Of a stretch of DNA of 64,000 nucleotides, positions 33,501-46,089 are shown one piece after another. The translations under genes were made by a program, and so were the position numbers. The notes beneath the pieces are model-generated. The model did not search any database, was not told the origin of the DNA, and worked only from the letters and a program-made list of their open reading frames with translations. This DNA is from Lathyrus oleraceus (Eukaryota > Streptophyta > Magnoliopsida > Fabales > Fabaceae): positions 34,180,699 through 34,244,698 of the forward strand of contig NC_066581.1 in assembly GCF_024323335.1 (NCBI RefSeq), written 5' to 3'. Every line of letters begins with the position of its first letter. The stretch's first letter is position 1.

Positions 33501-34432
33501 CAAAAAGTCTCACTCCATTTGGCCTTGTGAATCAAAAGTTATGCACTTTTGAAATTCAACTTTTCTTAACAAAGATCAATCCATAACTTGCCAACCACAA
33601 ATGAGAAATTCATGTTCTTGGACTTTTTAGAAAGGTGAGAGCAAGATCTACAACTTTCATGTTGGACAAAATTTCATTTGAAGCATTTTTGGACATGTAA
33701 TTTTGAGGAGAAAACCTTTCCATTTTTGGCAATTTTGAATTACAAGTCACTTTCTATTTTTGGAAAGTTTCCATCCGACTTTATTTTCTTCATTCTTGAT
33801 GTTTGAAATGTAAAATGAAACTTGTTTGGACATGAATGAAGTGTCTCTAACCCTCTCCCACCTCCAAATCCATCAGTTGACTTGTGGTTGACTTTTGTTG
33901 ACTGATAGATGAATTTCAGCTTGACTGTTGAACTTGAGCTTCAAACTCCTGATGAAATGGCTCAATGATGAAACCCTAACTTCCATAAGCTCAATATAAT
34001 CATATGATGATCCCCATATCCATTGAAAACCTCATCTTCTTCACAAGCCCTGATTGGCACAATGCAGATGATTAGGGTTGACTAGAGGTCAAAACCCTAA
34101 TCTCAAGGCATCTGATCAAGCATAAGGAATCTCTTGGTAATGATAAAACCATGATGATGATGATGTACCATTGCTACCAAGATGAAGCTCAATCCCCTTG
34201 AGGAACCATGAAACCCTAATTTGAGGCACAAGCCTTCAAATGATCAGTGATCAATCCAATGAAACCCTCAGCTTGAATCTCAATCTCTTTACCTTCTGAA
34301 CAAGACATAGGAGGATGACTTGCTTGATGTTGCCATATGATATGCCAAGATGCAATGACTAATGACCTAAAAAATGATATGCAATATGCTAAGCTAGTCC
34401 CAAGAGAGGAGGGCAAATTTTGAGGTGTTACA
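30529..34432 (-). mobile_element. Family-X LTR fragment, minus orientation
   Basis: On the minus strand it starts TGTAACACCTCAAAATTTGC at 34,432, related to the LTR start at 57,828. It shares with the 57.8-64 kb copy an inverted-repeat module (31,927-31,949) and the segment 30,530-30,870 (matching 62,790-63,125 on the plus strand). It stops at 30,529 beside another LTR end. No coding domain is present; short frames here are chance. Confidence 0.75.
31927..31949. repeat. Perfect 9-bp inverted repeat, family-X module (copy 1)
   Basis: GGTGTGACA, 5-nt loop CACAT, TGTCACACC. The same arms with other 5-nt loops occur at 44,488 and 61,729. Confidence 0.95.
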
Positions 34433-34435
34433 CAT

Positions 34436-35590
34436 GTCTTTCATTTAAGCTCCAGCAGGTACATCCAATATCAGAAGCCGTGGCATTGTATGTGGCATTC
34501 TGAAACAATCCTGCATGAACATGTTCTTGAACTCCAGCAGGTACATAGGATATCTCATGTTAAGACATCACACATAACATCTTGTGAACACTCTTTGTTT
34601 TACCAAAATTGCTGCCAACACTTAGAATCAACAAACTCCCCCTTTGGTAAATTTTGGCTAAAACATATATCTGTCCTTTTTGTTCACAAGGTAAACTATC
34701 AGCAGTTAAACAACATCACAGTAGTTTAATCAGCAGCAGAAGCAAAACAATTACTAGCTATAGCTACTAGTAATATACACATGCACAAGGGTACTTCTCC
34801 TCCCCCTAAATCTGTACAGAATTACTAGTTATGGATGCAACTAGTAAGACACACAAATGCACAAGGGTACTCCTTCTCCCCCTAAATCTGTGCACATAAC
34901 AAACAGTCTCCATGACCATAACAGCTACTGTAACTCCAGCACTTGTACCAGCCAGAATTTAATTCTGACATCTGCTTCAACAACACCACCTGTGCACTAT
35001 GTCAAACATCCTCTTTGACATCTGTAAACAGAACAACATTATGTCTTACATCAGACATCTCCTCCAATATCACAAAACAAAACATTTACATCAGACATCT
35101 CTTCCAACATCTCAGAACAGAACATCATAGAACATCATTCTATTCAACATCATCAACTGTCATTTGTTTAGCCTAGCTAGCTACATCAGCACTGTAGATC
35201 TCCACAACCACATATTTAACTGCAACTCTCCACATAAACACTTCTCCCCCTTTTTAGTAAAAATTGACAAAAGGTGACCAATTTGACAAAATAAATGTCA
35301 AATAGCCTAGCAGAGAATGTCACAGCAGATGTTATAACATTAAAAATGTTAAAACATAATTGTTATGAGATACAAACCATCATCATACACAGCTGTGACA
35401 ACTGAGATAATGAGAAATCCATGGAACTCATTAAGAGTCTAAATCTTACATCAAGGCATCAGTAAGGACTGCCACAAAATACAAACATTTCAATAGAAAC
35501 AAAACATCCAAGCTTCCAAAACAGTCATAACAGCATCCAGAACAGCACACATGTCATCATAACATGGGGACCATCACCACAACTTAGTCT
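34436..35590 (-). mobile_element. 3' noncoding part of a SIRE/Maximus-like copia element
   Basis: It lies downstream of the env-like frame on the minus strand. It holds several polypurine tracts when read on the minus strand (plus strand ctccccctttttagt near 35,243, aactccccctttgg near 34,630, ctccccctaaatctgt near 34,800 and 34,880), which fit multiple PPT-like sites. No 3' LTR matching 39,557-40,314 follows; the family-X LTR abuts at 34,432. Confidence 0.55.
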
Positions 35591-35632
35591 GAGGAGGTAG
35601 CATCTTCTTCACTTTCAGATTCAGAACTGCCA

Positions 35633-36331
35633 CTAGATTGATCTACTTGAGGTATGAGCATCTGACTCCTTGGCTTCACCATCTTCCCGATGGAAGGAAA
35701 TGTTGTCCAAATGCACGGCTGCAACCTTAGTTGGAGACTTTCTAACAGTTTTCCTTTTAGCAAGTGAGATTTCTGGGACATCGTCTTCGACATCATCTTC
35801 AGAATCAGAGCTTTCTCTGATTTCCCTCTTATGAACCTCTACTTTACTCCATGATTTAGAAGGACCTACAACAACAACCTTCCTACTAGTTCTAGCTGTC
35901 AACATCTCAGCCACAGTCTTGCCTTTCCTGGTTTTCATTTTCTTTGCAACACTTGGTTTCAAGTGATGAACCAAGGTGTCATCTTCCTCTTCTGAACTCT
36001 CTTCCTCCAAATCAATTACTCTCTCAACGATGTCATGCTTCTTTCTTGGCCATTCTTTGACTTGACCAGCAGTTATTGTCCTACAGACTTCATTGTCTGT
36101 GGCTTCTAACTCAACAGCTCCTTCTGTTCCTCTCCCTAGGAACTTACTCATTATAGTTGAGGAGAACCTTACACACATTCTTCTCACAAAGACCTTGCAG
36201 AATTCTTTGTTATTCTTGTCAGAAATATCCTCTGGGATATTCACCACAAACTCCTCCCCTAAACCTTCAAAACATTGGGGTAATGCACTAACTGTTTTCA
36301 TCAATCCAGCAAACTTGATAACCTCCTTCAC
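35633..36331 (-). pseudogene. Env-like / putative plant transposon protein ORF of the SIRE-like element
   Basis: A 232-codon frame contains EEFVVNIPEDISDKNNKEF and VFVRRMCVRFSSTIMSKFLG, the conserved start of the putative plant transposon protein domain that SIRE/Maximus elements carry downstream of pol. An acidic Ser/Glu stretch (ESSEEEDD, SSDSEDDVEDDV) and basic segments follow. The frame is much shorter than the usual env-like ORF and is taken as a relic. It has no convincing signal peptide or membrane segment. It lies 73 bp after the pol frame. Confidence 0.7.
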
Positions 36332-36403
36332 TTCTACAGCCTCCTTCCCTAGCTCTCTTTCTATAGCAACTCTCCTCTGTATAACAAATTTCTACTTCAA
36401 TTG

Positions 36404-38290
36404 CTATAAATTCTCATGAATACAAATCCCCAATTTCCCTCTTAAACATTCAAACTGATTAGCATCAAAAGCTTTTCTAAATATGTCAGCTAATTGCATT
36501 TCAGTAGTAACATGCTTCAGTGCTATGATTTTCTCTTCCACAAGTTCTCTAATAATGTGATGACAAATATCAATGTGCTTTGTCCTGCTGTGCTGAACAT
36601 AATTTTTGGAAATAGTTGTAGCACTCAGGTTGTCACAGTACACTGTCCTGACATCTTGTGTGGCATTGTGTTCAGTCACCATTAGTTTCAACCAACCCTG
36701 TTGAGAACAGCTACTTCCAGCTGCTATGTATTCAGCTTGATATATAGCACAAACACCACTTTCATCTTTGAATACTTTCGAATGTGTAGGAGCAAGAGTC
36801 CTTGCACTCTTCATGCCAATCTTCTTAACAGTGTTCTTGGCATATTTGCTTTGAGATAGAAAAATAGACTCTTCTATCTGCTTGACTTGTAGCCCAAGTC
36901 CAACAAAGCTCTTCCCAACTTCAGATTGCATTTGACGAGCAACATGTTCTACCATCTGATCTGACCTCCTACCAAACCCAATATTTTCCACATCTGTTTG
37001 AGCCACCATGAGCTTTTCTCCTTGAGGTTTCAGAAAACAATCTTTGAAGATTTCAACCATATCAAATTTGATTTTGGTCCAGATGTATCTGGAGAGATCA
37101 TCCACCACTGCAAACTTCTTTCCACCAAGGCTTTCCACTTGCATGGGTTCCATCAACTTCATATGGAGGAGTTTCAACCCTTTGGAAGTGATGTTAAGTC
37201 TGAGTTTCTGGTGTGACATCCTTGTCTGACATTTCCCACAGACTTTCAACTTGGGAGTTTCTCTAGCAGATATAATCAACTTCATCCCTTTCTCTTTGAC
37301 TGAGGTACATTTTGAGGAGTAACTAATTTGAGAGTTCCACATGTAACAGTTGTCTTTGGTTATGACTCCTTCCATGATTACTTCACTTTCTTTGTTGGTA
37401 ATTAGACATTCAGTTTTAGTGAAGTTAACATTTAGACCTTGGTCACATAGTTGACTGATGCTTATTAGATTTGCAGTCAAGCCCTTAACCAGTAAGACCT
37501 TGTCAAGTTTTGGCACTCCAGGACAATCAAGCTTGCCTATCCCCTTGATTTCACCCTTTGCTCCATCACCAAAGGTTACATAGCTTATGGCATGAGGATG
37601 AAGTCCAGTTATCAGGTCTTTGTTTCCAGTCATGTGTCTGGAACATCCACTATCAAAATACCACTCTTCTTTGGCTGAGACTCTGAGGGGAATATGAGCT
37701 ATTAGACTTGTAACATTAGTCTTGGGAACACATTGCTTCTTGTTGACAGGCATGTGCTGTTTGGGTCTGGGTTGATAGTGAGTCTGATGATGAACAGGGC
37801 TAGGATAACCATACAACTTATAGCAGAAGGGTTTCAGGTGACCAAACTTCCCACAGTAATGGCATCTCCATCTTTGGTGTTTCCCTTTCTGCTGTCTTTT
37901 CTTCTGATGTTGTGACATATGATGTGACATCACAGGTTTGCTTTTACTATGGCTGCATTTAGGTTTGGCTTGAAGTTTGCAACGAGTGTAACTGCACTCA
38001 GGCTTAGATTCATTATACCCAATGCCAGATTTATCTCCTGTTATTTTTCCAGTTTGGAGAATCTTGTCTAGGGAGTCAGATCCATTGTTTAACATTCTTA
38101 CATACTTGGTCATCTCTTCTAGTTTAGAATTCAAGAACATGGCTTCAGTTTTTAACTTGGAAATGATTTCCACATGGTCTGCCTTCTCATTCTCCAGCTG
38201 TAATGTCTTCTGGATTTCAACTTGTTGACTTTCATCTATCTTGGCCTTCAGAACCACTGCTTCTGTTTTTAATTTGGAGATGATTTCCAA
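36404..38290 (-). pseudogene. SIRE-like copia pol with large in-frame deletions
   Basis: A 628-codon open frame starts in gag coiled-coil repeats, continues through a zinc knuckle (CHYCGKFGHLKPFC), a protease motif (WYFDSGCSRHMTG), the first integrase-core residues (KFAVVDDLSRYIW), then jumps to the end of RT (GEKLMVAQTDV where YVDD is normally reached, FVGLGLQVKQ, SQSKYAKN) and to RNase H (YQAEYIAAGSSCSQQGWLKL, VYCDNLSATTISKN, SRTKHIDICHHIIRELVEEK). Most of integrase and RT is deleted, but the deletions leave the frame open. The catalytic YVDD and the integrase DDE triad are missing, so it cannot be autonomous. Confidence 0.9.
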
Positions 38291-38332
38291 GTGTTCTACC
38301 TTCTCATTCTCAAGTTAAGTTATTTCCTTCTT

Positions 38333-39450
38333 CTATCTTTCAACCTGTTTACACCACTCTACACTTTTGAGACACAACTTTCTGTAGGTAGTGGCCAACT
38401 TTTCAAAGGTTACTTCACCATCACTTGAGTCTTCATCAGAATCCCATCTTCCAGTCCAGGCAATCATAAGATTTGCAGATTCTTCTGTTTCACTTCCATT
38501 GGACCAAGTGGCAGCAAGACTCCTCTTCTGTTTCTTGAGGTAGGTCCCACATTCAGTTCTAATGTGTCCATACCCATCACGTTCATGGCACTGAACTCCT
38601 TTTTCTTCTTTGGGCTTTTCATCTGACCTTGTTCTTCTTCCAATATTGTTGGATTTACTGATGTCAGATATGATGTTCTTGACATTAGCCTTAGATCTTT
38701 CATCCATCTTTTTCACTAGCTTGTTGAACTGTCTTCCTATCATTGCTACATCATCTGCCAGATCTTCATCAATATCTGGACCACCTTCCTCCTCTTCCTC
38801 CTCAGTGTTTGACTTGAATGCTATGCTTTTGGATTTCTTTTCAGATCCATCACACATTCCCATCTCAAATGTTTGAAGGGGTCCAATTAGCTCATCAACT
38901 CTCATATTGGAAATGTCTTGAGACTCTTCTATGGCTGTCACTTTCATGGCAAATCTCTTAGGGAGTGACTTGAGTATTTTCCTCACTCATTTTTCATTTG
39001 ACATCTTCTCACCCAGGGCTCCTGAGGCATTAGCAATTTCAAGGATATTCATATAAAATTCATGAATATTTTCATCTTTTTTAATCCTTAATTTTCAAAT
39101 TTGGTAGTGAGCAGCTGCAGTCTAGACATCTTGACTCTAGAGGTGCCTTCATGAGTGGTTTTGAGAATGTCCCAAGCATATTTAGCCACTTCACAATTGT
39201 TTACCAATCTGAAGATATATTTATCTACACCATTGAATATAGCATTCAATGCTTTAGAGTTCCCAAGGGCTAAGTCATCCTCCTCCTTGGTCCATTGTTC
39301 TTCAGTCTTCTTATCAGTAGTAGCTTCTCCATTCTTGGTAACAACTGGATGTTCCCAACCTGTTAACACAGCCTTCCAAGCCTTATTATCCAGAGATTTT
39401 AGGAAGGCTACCATTCGAGGTTTCCAGTAGTCATAGTTGGATCCATCCAA
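38333..39450 (-). pseudogene. SIRE-like copia gag, interrupted
   Basis: Gag similarity begins just upstream with the PPILDGSNYDYWKPRMVAFL segment and continues through EEQWTKEEDDLALGNSKALN, ILKTTHEGTSRVKMSRLQLL to FEN. A one-base frameshift near 39,090 and a tga in place of a Leu codon near 38,988 break it, and it resumes with VRKILKSLPKRFAMKVTAIE and DELIGPLQTFEM. The CCHC motif (CHERDGYGHIRTEC) has lost its second Cys. Two further stops (tag at 38,333-38,335 and a taa near 38,318) separate it from the pol frame, which is in the same phase. Confidence 0.9.
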
Positions 39451-39542
39451 AATAGGTGGTCTGTGAACAGATCATCCATCTCTCTCCATAGTACCAGAAA
39501 GCATCGTCCCTAGATCTCACCCAGAACCAGAGCATGATGCCT

Positions 39543-39554
39543 GCTCTGATACCA
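39543..39554 (-). other. Primer binding site of the SIRE-like element
   Basis: TGGTATCAGAGC on the minus strand is a perfect plant copia primer site for initiator tRNA-Met, between the LTR edge at 39,557 and gag. Confidence 0.9.
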
Positions 39555-39556
39555 AT

Positions 39557-40314
39557 TGAAATTCTGGTATCATATATGAGATGTCGAAGGTAATGTCACG
39601 ACACTAATATCTGAGTAATGCAAACAGGATAAAGATAGAGAATAATAATGCAAGAGACACAAGCAATTGTTAACCCAGTTCGGTCCAACTCACCTACATC
39701 TGGGGGCTACCAAGCTGGGAAGGAAATTCACTATAATAGAATCAGTTCAAAGACTCTCCGTACACTTCAACAAGTTACAGTCTTTCTCACCTAATCTATA
39801 CCCGTGCAATTTCTACCTAAGCACTCTTAGATATGAGAACTCACTCACTTCCCTACAATCACACCTGTGATCTTAAACAACAATCCCTTGAGAAAAGAAA
39901 ATACTTTTCAATTACACACTCTTGAATTTACTTCATAATTTCAATCAAGAAGACACACTCTTGATCTTGCTTCACAACTTTGATCAAGAAGACACACACT
40001 CTTGCTTAACAGCTTTAGAGTGACAAATTACAACCACAAATCAGTCCAATTCAATCATCAATGGATGACTTGAATGGCTTACAAGTCTCACGACTAAACA
40101 AACACAAACCCTAGCTCTCTCTCTATATTTCGCTCAGTATTGGTTGTGTATTCAAACAGGTTTTCTAAGTCCCTTTTTATATAAGCATCCAGCTGGGCTT
40201 GGACATCTTGAAAACCCTAAATATATTTTCCAATCAAATCTTTTTATAACAACTGGTTAGATCTCCTTGGAAAATAAGTAATTCTGGTTGTAATCCATGA
40301 TTGAATGCGCTAGC
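39557..40314 (-). mobile_element. 5' LTR of the SIRE-like copia element (truncated)
   Basis: The inner edge is tgaaattctgg beside the primer site. The outer end is lost where an Ogre-type LTR start abuts at 40,315. A TATA box (minus strand TTATATAAAA, 40,175-40,184) is present. Confidence 0.75.
40175..40184 (-). promoter_or_regulatory. TATA box of the SIRE-like LTR
   Basis: TTATATAAAA on the minus strand, about 620 bp from the LTR inner edge. Confidence 0.55.
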
Positions 40315-42650
40315 TGTCATACCCTAATTTTGTCCGGGCATATTTAAATTTTTGTAAAATCGATTTCATTTTTAATTTGCATCATATGCATAGCATGACA
40401 TGCATTCCATCATGAATAATAACTAATATATCAGTCAGAATAAATTTATTGAAAATATAGACAAATCGGTTGAATCATTTCCTCAAGTACGAACAAAATC
40501 AGCGGATAAAAAGTTTCAAAATTAAAATTGCAGACGCCAGTATTATTAATCTACGGTTCACGTAATTTAACCTAGTGTGCTCGTTGTATTTTTCAGCAGC
40601 TGTTTCAGTTGCGTTTTGACCCGCCTGAGCCTTTTAACCGGTGCAAACTTATTTCAGAATTTGAAGAAACACTGTATTTTTTCAATAAGTATATTTTGCA
40701 TTGATCATTTTCATGCATCCAATTTTATTTTTCGAGCAAATTTTTGCCCAACTTTTATTCATTTTTAGTCGTTTTAATTTTGTTCTTTCGTCAAAATAGT
40801 CAGATTGAATAAATAAAATTTTCCATGTTATTATTTTAATTTTATCATGATTATTTAAAAAGTTGTGAATTTTATTTGATTCAATTGGTTTAAATTATTT
40901 TAAAATGATTAAATCATATAAAACAACATTTTAAGTATTTTAATTTATTTAAAAAGATGTGTTTCTTTGTGTGTTTCGTTGATTCAATCTGAATCGTTGA
41001 TTCAAATTAATCAAAGACCCATGCTAGCAATCCATACTCATTTCTAATATCCAATCATAAAATAGAAATTTAAATAAATAGTTAAATGGAAAATCAGAAA
41101 AAATTAAAAATATCTCTTTTAATCCAATTGTCAGATGCCACGTGGCAGTTTTTATCTTCTTAATGAGTGGTACATGGTTGGCAATTGGTGGTCTCCTCGA
41201 ATATCTCTCCCAACGGTTACAAGGAAAGGGAGAAAGAAAATTTTCGAAAAAATAAAAAAGAGGTGACACGCACAGACAAATAAAAGAAACACTTCTCTTC
41301 TTCTCCAGAAAAGGTGACCCACAAAAAAAATCCCAGATTATGTCTTCTTCTTTCACTCGCACCATTCCTCTTCCGCCACAACACTGCCTACAACCACCGC
41401 GCATCTCCTCTTCCTTCAACAACACAACATCCTCACTTCCAACCCCAACGCACAACCATCATCCTCCTTTAAACCAGACATGACCTCTGTGATGTCACCG
41501 CTCAACCATCCACCGTGAACAACTCACCTCCTTCAACCGTGCACCATCGTTGCATACCGTTGTCAACGGCCAACCTCACTTCCGCGATCCCCTCGATGTC
41601 TCCAAATCAAACGCCGGAAACCACCACCTATCATCGTACTTCTCCGATCTGTTCTTCTTCCGTCGTTACCCCACCGTCCAAACATCGACGACCCTCAAAA
41701 GCCAACGCATGCACCGTCAAAGACTCATCATACAACCAATATGCGAGCAATGTATTCCTCGCCGCTCAAGCAACTTTTCCGGCAAATATCACAACCGGAT
41801 TCCAGCAATCGTCGTCGCCGCTTCGCCGCGCAATCTCGACGTTTTGTTTAAAACACATGTTTCGTCGTTGTTAAGGATATCAAGACTTAGCTTCCACATC
41901 AGTTCAGCATTACGACTCCGGTAACGAATTTTGCTCTGTTTAAATTGTGTTATAAATCTTTCATTTTGAGATGAGCTTTTTTTTCGTACTAGATGAGTGT
42001 TTTCGATTTTCTTGTTACGACGTTGCTGTTTTCACCGGTTTCCTCTCCGTTTTGCTTTTATCCCAATTTCCTCTTACCATGTTAAAATGTCATTTGATTT
42101 TATCTTCATTTAATCTTCAGTAAAGTATAATGACCATTAATGTTTGTTTTGGTAAGGTAATGAAGTAAGATTTATTCCTGGTGTGCAAAGCTCATTTTAA
42201 CGATTGTACCGATTTCTTTTATTTGTGGTTCCTCTGTTACCGTTGAATTGTCAATTTGATACACATTTGTTAAACCTACCACAAAGCATGATGGATGGGA
42301 GAGTTGAATTAGGTTGTTTAAAAGTTTTGTTGTTAACGTATATAGGGTGGTAATGTTAGTAAATTGGTTTGGAAAGTTAACTACATCATATTGTTTTCAT
42401 ACGTACCATGAATATCATATAATGTGCAAAATTATAATAAAGATTTTTATAAAGAACATTAAAACCTTGTTTGTTTTGGACCATAAGCCCATTGATACGC
42501 TCCATTCTTGTTTCAAAACCTGAGTGTTGGATTTGGAAGCCGTCGCCGAAATAAATTTTGTAAATATACAGATATTGTACGTTTGTTGTTGTGCTAGTTC
42601 ACTTGCGTTTTAAACCGGATTTCCTTTCTATCCGATGGACTTGGCCACTT
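40315..42650 (+). mobile_element. Ogre-type LTR, 5' part, plus orientation
   Basis: It starts TGTCATACCCTAATTTTGTC, matching the start of the minus-strand LTR at 48,813 (TGTCATACCCTAAATTTTAC). The region 40,560-40,680 (tagtgtgctcgttg, cgcctgagccttttaaccgg) is the inverse of 48,150-48,240. It ends at 42,650, where a family-X LTR begins, so only about half of the LTR remains. Pro/Ser-rich short frames at 41.5-41.9 kb are leader sequence, not genes. Confidence 0.8.
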
Positions 42651-44533
42651 TGTAAGACCCCAATTTTGTTCCTAAGGTCCCTCATGGCATCATATCATAT
42701 CATTTCATTGCCTCAAGGATCATTGGACACCTTGTTTCCTTCCCTATGGGTGGGTTATCTTTTTGAGAGTGATTCTTGATCACCAAGTATGTTTGCATTG
42801 GTATATCATTGCTTTTCTTTTCTAGTCACTAACCAAAAATACAAAAATATGTCATCTAACCTTTGTCTTGCAGATGAAGCAATAGCAGGTCAAGGCAATC
42901 AAAGTCATTCATTGAGCAATAAATGGTGGTCATCTTTGAGATTTGGACCCCACAATCATTCACAAGAGTTCATATGAGCTATGATGTTATTTTGAAGCAA
43001 AATCCCAAGTGGTAGAGGCTTGAATTTCATCAGAACATTGTCAAGTCATCTGAAGGCCTAGAAAGTCAACTGCAAAGTCAATTGTGGATTTGGAGGTGGG
43101 AAGTGATTAGAAATACTTCATTCATGTTCAAACAAGTCTCATTTGACATTTCAAACACTCACATTGAAGAATTTGAGGTCAGGTCAAGAATTTCCAAAAA
43201 TAGAAAGTGACCTATAATTTTCAGATATAGATCCAAAATTCTCAAAACTTTTCTCTCAATTTTTTTTGCAATTTCTTCAAACAAAAGCACTTTCTCTTGG
43301 TTGATTCATGCTCCTAAGGCATTGTTGAGCAAGATTGGACGTGGAACAGAGAGAAACCGTGCCATATTGAAGCATACTCGAAGCTTGAAGCATCCATGGT
43401 GATTTCAAAATTTGCTGGATTCATGTGTAGTTAAGCTTCAATTTCATCATCAATCAACTCCATAAGCATTGTAAAGAAGATTTAGAGCATTGGCTGAGCT
43501 TGTAGCGCGAGATTCTAACTTTTGTACTTCAAGAGGTCACAAATAGAATCTCTTAATTTTAAAATCCATTGCTATGTTGTTGTAGATCTCTTTGTGCTGG
43601 TAATTCTGAGCTTTGAATCGTGAATTTTGGTGTAATAATGACTGAGTTAGGTTGAATTAAAGTTTCATGCATGAAATTTCCTTTGCTCGATTCTCTCTTA
43701 ACATGTGGAATTAGGTTTAGTTCTTATGTGATCTTTAATTTATGTTGAAAGACCTACGTGATGATGTGCTTGTTTTGATTTTCTGAGAAATTTTTCTGGA
43801 ATGCATGAAGAACACGTACACTGTTCATCTTCTTCATGAGGAAGAAGATGAAGTTCACCATAGGCCACGGTTTTGATCTTTTGGAAACAGATTCACTGGT
43901 TTGCATGTGTTAGCTTAGGGCTCGTTTCTGATTGGTTCATGCATTGCCTTGTTCGCACATTGATTGGTCCATATTGCTTTGACCGCACACACTCAGCATT
44001 GACCTGGCCACGTACTTAAGTGAAACGGTGCATTTTGCACCTTGGCGCGTTTCACATTTGAATTCGTACTGAATTCGATTCCCAGCGCCAGCAACAATTT
44101 AAATGCTTCACACTTTTTCCTTTTCCCTCCATAATCATGCTATGTGCTTCATGTTTTTTTTAATTTTTCTTCCAACTTTAAAAATTCATAACAATTTGAA
44201 AATTTATCCAAAAAATACCTGGTTTTTTGCATAGTGATCCTTGAGATGTCTATTTTCTAATGATCATAATTTCCAAAGTTGTGCTTGGCTGGATTTTATT
44301 TGGTGCTAGGTTATGTGAGCATGTATCCATATTTGACCTTGCCTTGCTTATCATGTTGTGAAATGCTTGTTTCTTATCCAATGAATGTGAAATTTTGCAT
44401 GATGAAACTAGACACATTGCTTGACATTTTGGTTTTGGTTTGACATTTTTCTCAATTACCAATTCTGTTTCATGCATGTACTCAGTTGGTGTGACAATTT
44501 GTGTCACACCTTTGCTTGTTCAACTTGTACCAT
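42651..44533 (+). mobile_element. Family-X LTR fragment, plus orientation
   Basis: It begins TGTAAGACCCCAATTTTGTT at 42,651 and carries the family-X inverted repeat at 44,488-44,510. It is cut at 44,533 by the 3' LTR of the Ogre-like element; the bases accat (44,529-44,533) are the expected left target-site sequence. Confidence 0.75.
44488..44510. repeat. Perfect 9-bp inverted repeat, family-X module (copy 2)
   Basis: GGTGTGACA, loop ATTTG, TGTCACACC. Confidence 0.95.
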
Positions 44534-45164
44534 TGTCGCGGCGCGAAAAATACCCAAGCGTAAGGAACGCTCGAAATATAAACAAAACAGAGTCGCCACC
44601 GAACTTTATTTATTCCCAAAGAGGGAAAGGGGAAATATCGATAAAACCCACGAAAAGCAAAAAGAAATGGTCGTCGCAACCAAATCGGGTTCGGGAGTCG
44701 GTTATTCAAGGGGAAGGTATTAGCACCCCTCACATCCATCGTACTCGATGGGACCCATTTAGTTAGTTTCGTGTTAGAGTGTTAGCGTGATACCGTTTGT
44801 GAACTTCTACTTATCGAGTGAGAAAAGAGAAAGAAAGAAAGGAAAGACTTAAGGTTTTTTAATATTAATGTGCCTGACAAGATTTCGCAATCCTGCTCCT
44901 ACGTATCTCCAGGTGCTATGAAGAACTCAAGGCATACGTAGTTCTACCCAAAGAGAACTACTGGGTGGATTGCTTTTAAAGAGAGTGATGCTTGGATCAT
45001 ATTTGAGCGATTAAACCTTTACTTGCTGCTCACTCTTGGAGGCTGAAGTCTTTGTTTGTTTCACATCAAAATAGATGTCGCATACTCTTTTCTGAAAATG
45101 TTTTCGAAGTCGCACAAGGGCGAAAACAAGTTTGATGAGTTTGAGTTGATTTTAAGCGGAGACA

Positions 45165-45478
45165 GGCATCCAAGCAGGGAGCTCTACTGCAGTACTCGAA
45201 TGCCCGAAAAGGAAGAGGCCTAAGCCCAATCACTATCTTTTCATCCAAAAGTTTATTATGAAAATGTGTGGCAAATTAGGTCAAAGTTCATTAACGGAAG
45301 ACGATTAGTCAGACAGAGAGCTCTACAGCAGTGTCCAAATAATCGGGAAAGAGAAGGTCGATACCCAATCAATCTTTTTCTTCTATAAGAGAAATGACCT
45401 AATTCTGGTAATTACTGTATGTTAATATGAAAGACGAATGTTTGAACATTGAGCTCTACAGCAGTATCCTAACATTCG
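45165..45478. repeat. Three hairpin modules with a GAGCTCTACWGCAGT core
   Basis: Cores lie at 45,179, 45,319 and 45,451. Each is flanked by self-complementary arms that differ between copies: ggcat/atgcc (45,165-45,204), cgatta/taatcg (45,302-45,345), cgaatgtt/aacattcg (45,435-45,478). Confidence 0.85.
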
Positions 45479-45550
45479 AAACAGAGAAAGTCTAAACTTA
45501 ATCAGTTTCTTCCATTTTTATTGTGAAAAGATTTTAAAAACAGGGGGACG

Positions 45551-45676
45551 ACTTGACGTTGGATCAAGTGTCAGAAGTTAACTTATGAAAATAATTTAGA
45601 TGTGGCGGGGGTGCGCTCGGCTTTACAATCAATTTGGATTTGATTTGGGAAAAAAAGACTCGACGTTGGATCGAGT
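45551..45676. repeat. Two hairpins with loop CGTTGGA and compensated stems
   Basis: ACTTGA-CGTTGGA-TCAAGT at 45,551-45,569 and ACTCGA-CGTTGGA-TCGAGT at 45,658-45,676. One stem pair differs by a matched double change. Confidence 0.95.
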
Positions 45677-46089
45677 GTTTGTTTTTGTTCTTTTCTAAAA
45701 GGGTCGATTTTAATCTTTTGTTAACAATCAAATAGTACAGTAAAGTAAATGAAAGCGGTAAATTTATTACGCATGTTTAGGAATGGGGGTACAGTTTGCT
45801 GAATGGGGATACAACACAATAATTAAACAATACAAGTTTAAAAGACAATTATAAAATAAAAGAATCTCGTTGTAAGAAGGCCCAAGAGAAAGCCAAGGGA
45901 CTCGAAGTAAAATCAGAAGTTTGGATTACATAATTTAGTGTTTATGGTAAGCAATCGTAAGACGATTCATGTAGGAATCACCCTACCTGAGGTTGGTCAA
46001 CAAAAATATATGCGTGTAAGCAACTTCTGAAGTCAAATTGAATTTTTAACTTCAAAATTGCTACGCATCTGTGAAAAATGATTGGATAA

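Noticed and set aside
35584..35796. 70-codon minus-strand frame with SSGSSESESEEDATSSD
   Set aside because: It overlaps the end of the env-like relic in another frame; probably the continuation of that ORF after a frameshift rather than a separate gene.
41515..41924. Two overlapping Ser/Pro/Thr-rich frames
   Set aside because: They lie in the C-rich leader of an Ogre-type LTR and resemble no known protein.
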